Made by a program: the position numbers and the translations under genes
The notes under the pieces: generated by a model
Database searches by the model: none
What the model was told of the DNA's origin: nothing
The model's input: only the letters and a program-made list of their open reading frames with translations
Source of the DNA: Mesostigma viride
Lineage: Eukaryota > Streptophyta > Mesostigmatophyceae > Mesostigmatales > Mesostigmataceae
Assembly (NCBI GenBank): GCA_009746045.1
Contig: RPFO01000165.1
Location: forward strand, 3,762,918-3,826,917
DNA length: 64,000 bases
Reading direction: 5' to 3'
Shown: positions 37,192 to 45,970 of the stretch, in pieces
How positions within the stretch are numbered: position 1 is the first letter of the stretch
Layout of the letters: the number at the start of each line of letters is the position of its first letter

Positions 37192-38182
37192 AGACCAGGC
37201 CTTGCTTCAGCTTGGGTGTCCCCAGTGGGCTGCTTGACCAAAGTACCAAGTGGTGACTGGTGCTTACTGGATGACAGCCGGTCCTTCAGGGTTAGGTACA
37301 CCCTCCTGGACAGGAGTTGGTGTGGAATGTCACTCCTACCAGCTGAGAATCATGCCTGGCCCTCCCCATGGGGTTCAGAAGAGTCGCCAGGACTTAAGTC
37401 GACGCCTTTGGCCTCAAACAGTTAGGCCATGCAAGGGCAACCCGAATGCTGGTTCTTACAGGTTGCTGTATATATGTTTTCTAGTGCTTGTTTCCAACCT
37501 GTTGCTAATAAAGAACCTGGTTGTGTGACCATGTGGCACATGGTTGCCAGGGAGCCACATTCTGGGTTATATAATGCTTGAATAAAACATAACCATGTCA
37601 TGTCATTCTCATGTTGTTCTCATGATTGTAATGTTTCTCCTGTGTAAAGTTCCAGGTCACCTATAAACCTGGAGATTGGGGTGGGGTTCAATTCCCCAGC
37701 AGAGCCACAGCCTGGCATGAGTGATTCCTGGGCTTAACACCCAGTGAAGACATAGGCTCCCCAATAAGGCAGTATTTGTATAGGTGCTACCTAAGTCTCT
37801 TTGAGCATAAAAGGGAAAGGCTGGCCAAGGCGGGCGCCATAAGAACGGGCGCCTGTAATAACTGTGAAAGATCAGGAACTCACAATAATACGTTCTTGGC
37901 ATCCTTTAATCCCAGCCATTGGGCTAATGTGCCTTGACTTTAATCTACCACCAAGTTCCCAAGGAAAGGTGGGAGCTGACCAAGGGGTCAGGAGATAACC
38001 TGGGGTGACCTCTGATTCACTGGCCAGTACACCTAGCCTGGTCCAAGGGCGTATATGTTGTTACCCAAAAGGAGGCAGGACCCTGGGCCCTATTATCAGG
38101 TCTGATCAACCCCAAGGGACCAAGTGGTCTGTGGCTGAGTGGGCACAAGCAAGGTTAGGCTTGTTTCAAGCTGGTCCAGCTC
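37192..38182 (+). other. Copia-1 3' untranslated region
   Basis: No credible gene between the RNase H stop and the 3' LTR. The first ~425 bases also occur at the end of copy A (to 20396); the rest (37617-38182) is unique in the window. AATAAAG and AATAAAA words at about 37507 and 37581 could serve as polyadenylation signals. GGTTCAATTCC near 37686 resembles a tRNA B-box, but I see no tRNA fold around it. Confidence 0.6.
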
Positions 38183-38197
38183 CGAAAGAAGAAAGGG
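38183..38197 (+). promoter_or_regulatory. Copia-1 polypurine tract
   Basis: CGAAAGAAGAAAGGG lies just before the 3' LTR (which starts AGTTAG at 38202). A purine run at this place primes plus-strand DNA synthesis in LTR retroelements. It supports both the LTR boundary and plus-strand orientation. Confidence 0.8.
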
Positions 38198-38201
38198 TTG
38201 G

Positions 38202-38846
38202 AGTTAGCATTTTGGGCAACCAATATGCTAAGTGGATGCAGTTTGGAAAGACCTTTCCAACGCCGTGCTGACCGCCTGAAACAGACAAGGGACAAGAAAG
38301 ATATGAGGTCCCGAAGTCCTAGCCATCCGTGGCCGACTAGGGTGCAGTCCTCTGGTACAGTGGACAGGACACGTGGCAGGACGTCCCTGCACAGGCTTAG
38401 CCTGTCTATCACGTGACTGTGGTCCACGTAGTCCAGGAGGAGCAGCAGCCTGTGACTGGTGGGGTACTGGAACTGGCACAGGGCTGCAAGGATACTAGGC
38501 CTTGCAGGCTTGTGACAGGTCCTGTACTTCCTGGGCTGCAGAGTCTAGGCAAATCCAGTTCGTCCTGGCTCTGCACTGATGCCAGTGGACGTTGAGGATT
38601 TGCTTGCACGCCTGCACGTGCCTCGTCACGCCGATGGGAACGAGGAACAACACAAAGGATATAGCTTGGTCATGGGGGATGACCAGCTATCTCGGAAAGC
38701 ACGAACCGTGGGTGCCACCTTGGTCGTGGGAGTGCCCACCGTGGTCGTGGCCTGGTGCAGAGATTTAAGGTTGCTGCCTTGCAACATTGGCTAAGACGCG
38801 CTGTGAAAGACCAAGAGCTCACATACGTTGGGAGCTCTTTCTAACT
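38202..38846 (+). repeat. Copia-1 3' LTR (645 bp)
   Basis: Near-identical to 4539-5182, bounded by AGTTAG and CTAACT, followed by the GCTCA duplication at 38847-38851. The gypsy frame resumes directly after it. Confidence 0.9.
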
Positions 38847-38851
38847 GCTCA
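38847..38851. repeat. 5-bp TSD of copia-1, right copy (GCTCA)
   Basis: Matches 4534-4538. Joining the flanks through one GCTCA restores the gypsy reading LWAEQCQQAF, a typical RT/RNase H connection. Confidence 0.9.
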
Positions 38852-40048
38852 GCCCACAGGAACGGAGTACCCTTCTTGAGAAGAGCGTTGATCGGGGCGG
38901 CGATGGTGGCGAACCTCGGGATGAAAGCCGTCGGTAGTAGGAAGCCAACCCCGGAAAACTGCGCACCCCCTTCACGTCCGTGGGAACCGGCCACTGCTGG
39001 ACGGACTCGATCTTCTCCGGGTCGGTCGCGATACCGTCAGCAGACAGGGTGTGGCCCAGGAAGGGCACACAGCGACCGGCGCGCACCTTGGCCTTCCGCG
39101 CCCACAGGTGCTTGTCTTCCATGATCTGTAGCACTGCGTCAACATCCTCCAGGTGCTCCTCGAACGTCCTGGAATACACCAGAATGTCGTCCAGGTACGC
39201 CAACGCGCACGTGCGCTTGTAGGTCCATGGTGGGCGCGCCCCTTGTGCGGGTCCGTCAGATCCTGGGAGACCTGCGGCAGGTGGGCCATGCCCATCACTG
39301 GACGGAGGATGTCATTCATCAGCATCTGGAAGGACGCGAGCGAATTACACAGGCCCATCGCCGCCACCCGAAACTGGTAGTGACCGAAGGGCGTGGCGAA
39401 CGCAGTCTTGTGACAATCCTCAGGTGCGATGTGCAGCTGCCAGACCCCGTCCGCGCAGTCGATGACCGTGAAACACGTAGCCCCTTGGACGCGGTTGAAG
39501 AGGTCGTCGATCCTCGGCAGGGGATACTTGGACTTGACCGTGATGGCGTTCAGCTTCCGGTAGTCATGCAGTCACCAGCCGCCACTTGCCCCCTGGCTCG
39601 GGGACGAGCAGCACACCTGCGGAGTAGGGGCTGTTACTGGGCTCGATGAGCCCGGCGTCGAGCAGCGAAATGAGAATCTTCTTGAGCTCCACCAGCTCGA
39701 TCGGACCCATGCGGTACATACATGGGGGACGCTGTAGGCCCGGAACCCTCCTGTACCTGGATGCGGTGTAGCACCGAGCGATGGGGATGGAACTGGGGCG
39801 TGCGGTCCGCCAAAAGAGTGGCGCGCTTCTCCAGGACGGCGTTGAAACGCGCCAACTCGTCCGGGGTCAGAAGCCGACGCCGATCTCGCTAAGCATGGCC
39901 TGAGTGCTATCCAGGTCGATGCGGTACATCGTGTATTCCTTGCCCTTCCGAAGCTGGCGTGCTCATCAGGATCTGGGACGCTGGTCGAGGCCCGTCCGCC
40001 GAGCGCTCGTGTGTAATGTTATGTACCTCGGCGGCCTGTGCCCTATAC
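38852..40048 (-). pseudogene. Gypsy reverse transcriptase (frame-broken)
   Basis: Reading leftwards, the segments show ADGVWQLHIAPEDCHKTAF, YQFRVAAMGLCNSLASFQ (the usual FGL.NAPatFQ block), YLDDILVYS with the catalytic aspartates, FLGHTLSADGI and IESVQQWPVPTDVKGVRSF, then LLKKGTPFLWAEQ at the copia-1 junction. These lie in at least three frames (38841-39203, 38972-39367 and others), so several indels have accumulated. The order and motifs are those of Ty3/gypsy RT, distinct from the copia RTs in this window. The part 39640-40048 is the less conserved RT N-terminus and protease-RT linker. Confidence 0.8.
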
Positions 40049-40717
40049 TCACTGTCGGGACACCAAAAGGATCCATCCGGAAACCAAACTACGCCTCGGC
40101 GCACACTGATGTCTACATCCTGCTTGTCCAACCATGCAGTCTAGCCCGATGATGATGTCCGCGGCTCCCAGCGGCGCGATAGTCGCCGCCAAGTCGACCG
40201 GCGTGCCTTGCAGCACACCCTTGATATCTGCCAGGCCGGGCGACCTGTGTTGGCGACCGTTCGAATAGGTCACATGCACGGCCGTGGCGTGCGGGCGAGG
40301 GGTCAGACCCAGCCGGCGCACCAGGGCCTCGTTGATGAAGGACGTGGAGGCGCCGGTGTCGACCAAAAACTTCACGTCCATGACAGTTTTCTCTTTAAAA
40401 TACGGGTCAAGGACGGTGGGAGGAACAAGTAAACCCCCACTGAAAAGAAACAAATGTCGCGGGCCTCCGTGAGACACGCGCGCCGGTTGGGTGGCCGCGT
40501 CTGAGCCGGAAGCCACGTGATTGACGTCTACCTCTATGCTAATCGACTCCCCGTCAGGGCGACTGTCTGATCTATCTACCCTATCATCTACCCCGGGGCC
40601 CAACCCCACGGGTAAGGCTACTACTCCCGAGGAACGGTGGGACGGGAGGCCGCCTCGCACGACCGCCCGCCCTCTTCCCCCCCTCCTCCTCTTCGTCAGC
40701 CTCCTCGTCATCATCAT
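40049..40717 (-). pseudogene. Gypsy aspartic protease region
   Basis: The frame carries KFLVDTGASTSFINEALV, a canonical retropepsin active site, and ADIIIGLDCMV, the second hydrophobic-Gly motif, about 75 residues apart. It lies between gag (overlapping at 40714) and RT, the normal gypsy order. The N-terminal half is basic then acidic and of low complexity. The protease cuts the Gag-Pol polyprotein. The frame is open, but its neighbours are broken. Confidence 0.8.
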
Positions 40718-41452
40718 ACTCGTACCCAGCCACTGCTTGCGTCTGGCCGGAAGAGGAAGATTGCCGCCGAGCCTGAGTCGATCTCGTTAACCGCGCGCAA
40801 CACACCCTTGGTAGAGTTGGTCGCGGGCGGTCGCGGCTGCTGGTACTGGGTCGGGAATTGCCTGGCATGCTGCAGGCGAGCCGCCCGCTCGCCCGCGTTG
40901 CGGGGCTTGTCCCGGGGACCGGAGGAGTCGGGGCGACTGCCGAATGCCGGGCCAGAGAACCTGGGATCAGTCTCCCCTGCGCCGCGACCGGTGTGCTTGC
41001 CCCGGAGCTTGGGGCAGTCGCGCTTGAGGTGTCCCACCTCACTGCACATGAAGCAAGGCGCCTTGCTGGCGTCGATAGCGTTGATACCCTGGTCAGCATA
41101 GCCATCATCGGGGTCGTCGATATAGTCTTCCTCCTCCTCGCCGGCGAACTCAGTGGAGTACAGCTGATTCACCCGCCGCGGGGGAGCTGGCCTGAAGAAA
41201 CGACGCACCGAGGGCGCGCGCCCGCGAGTCACCACATCGGCCACCTGCAGAAGATACCTCATGATATTCAAGATGTCCCACTCCTCCCAAGGGACCTCAG
41301 CGTAGTGCTTCAGTACCTCGTCCTGTAGCTCGGGATTGAGTGCCTCAACGAACCGAATCTTGTACTCATACCAGGTCATGTCTGTCAGGTAAGCGGCGCT
41401 GGACTCAAACTTGGATAGAAACTCGCGATACGGGGTGGCTCCCTGGCGCAGC
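40714..41452 (-). pseudogene. Gypsy gag, C-terminal half with zinc knuckle
   Basis: From 41452 leftwards the sequence continues gag with RQGATPYREFLSKFESS and MTWYEYKIRFVEALNPELQDEVLKHY (frame 40714-41379), then an acidic segment (EEEEDYIDDPDDG) and a CX2CX4HX4C knuckle CFMCSEVGHLKRDC. It joins to the N-half at 47653-48344 after removal of copia-2 and one GCAGC. Gag forms the particle and the knuckle binds RNA. Confidence 0.8.
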
Positions 41453-41881
41453 AGTTGAATGCCCTTCGCCGCTGGCTAGCACGCCGGCGATGGAGACGGG
41501 ATTTTTGTTGTTTGGGGAACCGATTGTGGGAGGCTGAGCCCGCAGCCGCCACTGATTGCTATTGAACCCTTGCAGCTGGCCAGGCCGCAAGGAGCTCAGC
41601 GGCGCGGCGCTAACCGATAAGGCATGCTCGAGCCTCTAACCCGAGACTACCGGTAGGCTACCCGATAGTGCATGCTCGAGCCTCTAACCCGAGACTACCG
41701 GCACTCAGCGGATCTGTGCTACCGAGGGCGACGGTTCTCTGACCGTCCCGGCGCGCACTGGCTTCCGTACCTTGCTTAGGCACCGACTAGCATCTAGACA
41801 CCAATCTTTGATGCCCACCTGACTAGGCGCCCAGGCCGGCGACTACCGGCCAGCGGATAGATGCCACTCGGGAGCACAACT
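41453..41881 (-). repeat. Copia-2 3' LTR
   Basis: Matches 47219-47647. It contains a 38-bp tandem duplication (GCATGCTCGAGCCTCTAACC... at about 41621-41701). Just upstream in element orientation (plus-strand 41882-41897) is a purine run on the minus strand (AAAAAGAAAGTATGGG), the expected polypurine tract. Confidence 0.9.
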
Positions 41882-41897
41882 CCCATACTTTCTTTTT
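41882..41897 (-). promoter_or_regulatory. Copia-2 polypurine tract
   Basis: On the minus strand the bases AAAAAGAAAGTATGGG directly precede the 3' LTR start (AGTTGTGC). They are mostly purine and rightly placed to prime plus-strand synthesis. Confidence 0.65.
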
Positions 41898-42218
41898 AAA
41901 TAATTATCATAAATTATTTAAAGCGAGGGGCAATAGGGTAGCACTGACCCTACGTACGTTCAAGTAGAGAAACACGTAACGGCACACTGACCGTCCCCAA
42001 ATCCTAAACCCCAAGGAGGGTGCCCTACGCTGGGATCTGAGCACGCCAAAAACACCCGGGCTTTGCTCCCGGCCTCCTTTTCTACTTGGGTGCAACTGCA
42101 CCACATGCATCATTATTAGGCACACTGGCCGCCTGTCAGGTCTAGGGAAATGTATTCACAGATGAAAGAAGCGCCCATTCCCATGCAAAAAGACGACAGG
42201 TCACACGGTAAAAAAAAC

Positions 42219-42869
42219 TCATGTCATCATGAGCTGCCGCAGCAGCTTGTACTGAGGCCCCGACAGCATCGCTGGCTTGGTCAAGGCATCGGCAATATTC
42301 TCGCTCTCGGGGATCCACCGCCGCTCATCCAACACCGTGGCGGACTCGGCCAACACAAGGTAATCTAGTTTGGTGGTGGAGGCGAGCGGGTTATTCAGAA
42401 ACTCAATTATTGACTTGCTATCTGTGCACAGCCGCATGCGGAGCGACAGCGCCACGCGGGCCTTATCCGCAATCCATTGCAAAAGATGCTGCACATAACA
42501 CGCATGGTCGACAGCGGAAATGAACGCGCGACACTCCGCGCGATTGCTGTCTACCACTACCCGCTGATGGATGCGGCTATACCAGTCGACAATAGTGGGC
42601 TGCCCAGTGGGGCTATCAAGAAAAAAGATGGCCGCCTCCCGCGCGCGCAGCTGCGTGATGGTACGCGACTCCAGGTTCGCGTCAGAGTAAATGGTCATTG
42701 CCACCGGGCGGGTGATATCAACCCCCCACACGCGCAGGCCCGGTGACGCCAAGACTTGCGTCCGAAGATGCTGCGCTCCCATGCCCGCAAGCACGGCGTC
42801 GGGCGCACGCGCGTAGATGGACAGGTCGGGTCGCACCGTGCCCGCGAGCCACCCCAGCTGGCCGCGCAA
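42219..42869 (-). CDS. Copia-2 RNase H
   Basis: The frame opens with RGQLGWLAGTVRPDLSIYA, the connection between RT and RNase H in copia elements, then TIYSDANLESRTI, NRAECRAF and LCTDSKSI, which carry the catalytic acidic residues, and ends NIADALTKPAMLSG. It is in a different frame from the RT just upstream. The break lies at about 42870-42895, where the RT frame reads on as Arg/Cys-rich nonsense to 42695. A one-base error or mutation there would explain it. Otherwise the domain looks complete. Confidence 0.85.
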   Translation of the reverse strand: MRGQLGWLAGTVRPDLSIYARAPDAVLAGMGAQHLRTQVLASPGLRVWGVDITRPVAMTIYSDANLESRTITQLRAREAAIFFLDSPTGQPTIVDWYSRIHQRVVVDSNRAECRAFISAVDHACYVQHLLQWIADKARVALSLRMRLCTDSKSIIEFLNNPLASTTKLDYLVLAESATVLDERRWIPESENIADALTKPAMLSGPQYKLLRQLMMT

Positions 42870-45800
42870 TGCGGTCCCGCGGACGCATCCAGCCGCTCAG
42901 GCAGCGATTGCGCGAGCTTGTCGGCGTATTCCTGCTTGGCCGCCATGTCAATGCACCAGCCAACCGGTGTGCGGTGCAAAGTGTAGGTTAGGCCACAGAA
43001 AGGGACGGGGGTGTCGGGGTCCAGCCACAACGTGCGGCTAGTGGGCAAAAGCTTGGCCACAGCGGTTATGAACTGCCGGACCCACGCCCGGGGTCCAATA
43101 AGCCGCCAGTCATCCCCATGCCATTGCATGAACGCGGGCTCGTGTGGGTTGGGTGTGTGGATGTGAAAGAGGTTGCTATCGATGCGGGAAAACACCGCCC
43201 CCATGCTAGCAAAGATGCGTTCAGCCGTCTTGCGAAAGATGATGGGGCTAGACTGCAGGCCCTCCACACCAAGGAGAAGCCGCAAGTACACACACCGCAG
43301 CTCCCCCTGCCACACCAAAGGGACCTTGACCACATACACCGTGCCACGCCACACTTCCTCGGCCACTGCCGGGTCGCTATGGAGAAAGGCCCGCTGAAAA
43401 TCTGAGCAGGCCATGGCATAGTCCAACCCCCGATCCAACAGCCCCAAGAACACCGATGTTAACACCCGGCTAGTGGTCTGCGACAGCCCGGGCGTAAACA
43501 ATTCCTCCTCCGACAACTCAGACGAGCCCCTAAACTCCGTGACACAGGGCCGTACATGAAATGTGACAGGGTCAGTGGGGAGGACCTGCTTATACTTGAG
43601 CACAAACTTCAAGTTCAGCTTTACCGCCCCTTGCGGCACCTCCATCAACTCCCCATACACCCCATACATCGCCCACTCCAGCTGCGCGCGCAAGAAAGCC
43701 GCGCGCCACTTATGGAACTTGACAGGGTCACGGCAGTCCTCCTTAAACTGCGGATAACTAACAGGAGATTTAGTGGCGATGCTCCAGGGAAAAATGCCAA
43801 GACTGCTGGGGTGACACTTCTGCGGCTGCGTGACATCGGCTACCAGCGGCTCTGCCGTATATTCCGCCCCGCGAATGGCCCCTACTGCAGTGGCATAATC
43901 CTCAGGGTGATTAATAGCCTCGGGGGGACCCCGGCCCGTGAGGGCTGCAAGCGCTACGTGATATTGGTACAAGCCTATGCTCCCCACCCCCTCGAGGGTC
44001 ACCAAGCCGGCTGACACAGAAAACCCGGGGAGGGAAACAAAAGGGTTACCTATGAGGGTGATCCCCTTGTAACCCTCTAGCACTTGCACAGGGACATCTA
44101 CCCCTAGGATGGGCATGAGCACCTGCCCAGCCACCTTATAGGCCCGCTGCCCGTCAAACCCCGCAACCTCCTTCCAACTACTGGGCAGCAAAGGGTAATA
44201 GGCCTCGGCCGCCGCCGGGCTCGTGATAGACACGCCTGCCATGGTATCTATGGCCGCAATATGCCTAGAGGGAACATCATGAGCTTCAGTCACAACCGTG
44301 GGGCACTTATCTGGCATGACGCGGCTGACTTGTGCCGCACCCCCCGCTGCCGCCGCCTTGAGCTTGTCCGCCTTGAGCAGCTGTCGGAGGACGTGGGCCA
44401 GCTGGGAGCCCACGCCCGCGCCTGACGATGTGTCCGGCGCCGCCACGGTGGGCGCTGCTGGGGTCGCGGGGAGGGGCTGAGGTAGCGCCCCCGCGTCGAC
44501 CCCGGGGACTTGCTCCGGCGCGGCGCCTGCAGGGGGGTGGGCAACAAGCGCATCATGCACAGCCACCCCAAGTGGGGTGGGTAGGACAGGTTCCAGCCGG
44601 GCCCGCTTGGCCGGCCGGCTATCCACATCCCAACCGAGCTGGCGGCTGTGCTCCTTGGCCGCCTGGACCTGGGCATCGGACGCCTTGTACCGATACACCT
44701 TATCCCACGGGATGAGATAGTCCCTATGCTCCCAGTGCACCTTCACCCGCCTATGCACCCAGTCCAAATCCACCACCATGCCTGGCCCTTGCATCTGCCC
44801 CCGCTTGCCAAAGGAATTCTCCTTGTGAAACAAGACCAACTCCCCCAGCTCCCACTCCTGCGACAAGTCAGGCTGGGTGCGGTCTAACTGCCGCCTAACC
44901 TCAGCGGTGGTAGCGAGGTGGGCCTCCCAATGGTCTGCCACGTCCGGAGGGTAAATGCCCGACTGCAGCCCCCGCGCGGTAATAAGACCTAGTCCCTGGG
45001 GCAGCTTGAAAAGCACCTGGCTGTTGTACTTGTCCATGAGCAAGCGGCACCACAGCGCGCGTTGTGCATAAGGCTGCCCCGCGGGCTTGAATCCTAACCC
45101 GCTGGCCTGCTGCTTGGCTGCCATGCCCTTTACGCTGCTGATGTGCCTATCAATCAGCCCCAAGTTGCCATGGTCCTGCCGCCCAGCAATAACCACCATC
45201 TCACAGCCCTCCCGCCCCACAATGCAATCAAATTGTTGGTCCAACATGACCTCAGAAATGGGAAAGAAGTGAGACATGGCAATGCGCAGCCCCCGCCACA
45301 AGGACTCCTCTACCATGCTTGGCAGGGGCTCGATGGCTAGGAACTTGGTATAGCGATCCATCAAGACCAAATAATAGTCCCCCTCCTCCAAATGCATGAC
45401 ATCCCCCACTAACCTCCCCCGGTACGGGGAAGGAGTCTTAGCATGCCAGCGCCTACGCTTCTTCCTGACACTTGCGCATGCGTGGCACTCCTCTAACTCC
45501 GCCTGAGCGACCTTCAACCCCGGCGCCCCCATAAGCCGAGTCGCCCAGTCTAGCGTTTGCCCCGCCACATGACCCACCGCAAGGTGAATCTGGTGAGCAA
45601 GCATCCGCAATCCTATGGCCGTGGGGGTGGTGCCATCCCCTTCTATGCTAGGCACCTGCCCCGCCAAGCTCTCTGCATGTGCATTCCTGTCGGCAATGTG
45701 CTCTAGTGAGGCCTTACTGAGGCGGCGACCCAACTCCACGTCTACGTGAGGGGCTACCTCGGCATCTGCCGGCACTATCTCACCTGAAGGGGTGAGCTCC

Positions 45801-45952
45801 GGAAGGGCGTGTTCAGGCTCTATTGCGACCACGCTGGGCACGCACTCCTGATCAGCTGCAGCACTTGCACTTCCATTCTGAACCACTGACGTGGGAACAT
45901 TAGGACTACAAGGCACAGCATCCTCACGCCTAGCCGACTCACCGCGACACAC
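42695..45952 (-). CDS. Copia-2 Pol: integrase, protease-like domain, reverse transcriptase
   Basis: A 1085-residue open frame. Residues 1-100: acidic linker. About 115-160: zinc-binding region (AHQIHLAVGH...CHAC). About 180-300: integrase core with D184, D238 and, where Glu is expected, D268 (LIDRH), spaced 29 residues from D238. About 365-425: SH3-like end (GELVLFHKENSFGKRG). About 565-640: retropepsin-like segment with AAIDTMAGVS (D569; DTM for DTG) and ITLIGNPF. About 720-1040: copia RT with FQRAFLHSD, LLGVEGLQSSPIIF and active site WHGDDW (H945-D948). The final ~50 residues are out of frame. It lies in the same frame as gag with only a TGA between. The order IN-PR-RT is unusual for the family. 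Confidence 0.85.
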   Translation of the reverse strand: MCRGESARREDAVPCSPNVPTSVVQNGSASAAADQECVPSVVAIEPEHALPELTPSGEIVPADAEVAPHVDVELGRRLSKASLEHIADRNAHAESLAGQVPSIEGDGTTPTAIGLRMLAHQIHLAVGHVAGQTLDWATRLMGAPGLKVAQAELEECHACASVRKKRRRWHAKTPSPYRGRLVGDVMHLEEGDYYLVLMDRYTKFLAIEPLPSMVEESLWRGLRIAMSHFFPISEVMLDQQFDCIVGREGCEMVVIAGRQDHGNLGLIDRHISSVKGMAAKQQASGLGFKPAGQPYAQRALWCRLLMDKYNSQVLFKLPQGLGLITARGLQSGIYPPDVADHWEAHLATTAEVRRQLDRTQPDLSQEWELGELVLFHKENSFGKRGQMQGPGMVVDLDWVHRRVKVHWEHRDYLIPWDKVYRYKASDAQVQAAKEHSRQLGWDVDSRPAKRARLEPVLPTPLGVAVHDALVAHPPAGAAPEQVPGVDAGALPQPLPATPAAPTVAAPDTSSGAGVGSQLAHVLRQLLKADKLKAAAAGGAAQVSRVMPDKCPTVVTEAHDVPSRHIAAIDTMAGVSITSPAAAEAYYPLLPSSWKEVAGFDGQRAYKVAGQVLMPILGVDVPVQVLEGYKGITLIGNPFVSLPGFSVSAGLVTLEGVGSIGLYQYHVALAALTGRGPPEAINHPEDYATAVGAIRGAEYTAEPLVADVTQPQKCHPSSLGIFPWSIATKSPVSYPQFKEDCRDPVKFHKWRAAFLRAQLEWAMYGVYGELMEVPQGAVKLNLKFVLKYKQVLPTDPVTFHVRPCVTEFRGSSELSEEELFTPGLSQTTSRVLTSVFLGLLDRGLDYAMACSDFQRAFLHSDPAVAEEVWRGTVYVVKVPLVWQGELRCVYLRLLLGVEGLQSSPIIFRKTAERIFASMGAVFSRIDSNLFHIHTPNPHEPAFMQWHGDDWRLIGPRAWVRQFITAVAKLLPTSRTLWLDPDTPVPFCGLTYTLHRTPVGWCIDMAAKQEYADKLAQSLPERLDASAGPHCAASWGGSRARCDPTCPSTRVRPTPCLRAWERSIFGRKSWRHRACACGGLISPARWQ

Positions 45953-45970
45953 ATCACCTCTATGACGTCA
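45953..45970 (-). promoter_or_regulatory. In-frame TGA between gag and pol (possible readthrough site)
   Basis: On the minus strand gag ends AAG TGA, and the same frame continues CGT CAT AGA GGT GAT GTG into the 1085-residue pol frame without another stop. A single leaky stop is one known way for retroelements to make a low level of Gag-Pol; others use a frameshift or a fused frame. No known readthrough signal was identified here, so the mechanism is inference. Confidence 0.5.

Larger units (their letters stand above)
26624..37616 (+). repeat. Duplicated block, copy B
   Basis: Near-identical repeat of 9401-20396. Its first ~90 bases still carry read-like errors (CTTGCTGGTGTCTGATTCTC versus CTTGCTGTGTCTGATTTCTC), then it becomes clean. 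Unlike copy A it continues into a further ~0.6 kb and the 3' LTR of copia-1, so copy B supplies the true 3' half while copy A is joined to the true 5' half. Confidence 0.9.
4539..38846 (+). mobile_element. Copia-1: Ty1/copia-type LTR retrotransposon, itself interrupted and duplicated
   Basis: Two near-identical LTRs (4539-5182 and 38202-38846) enclose pre-gag ORF, gag, integrase, protease-like domain, RT and RNase H on the plus strand. A polypurine run lies just before the 3' LTR and a GCTCA duplication flanks the whole. The element sits inside the RT/RNase H junction of the gypsy element in opposite orientation. It is inflated by an 8.6-kb TIR element at 10711-19307 and by a repeat of 9401-20396 at 26624-37616 with noisy sequence between. 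Subtracting both leaves about 8.5 kb. Domain order is gag-IN-PR-RT-RH, unlike canonical copia. Several shared frame breaks mean it is not autonomous as assembled. Confidence 0.85.

Noticed and set aside
37670-37710. tRNA or SINE at GGTTCAATTCC
   Set aside because: Only a B-box-like word; no cloverleaf or A-box at proper distance.
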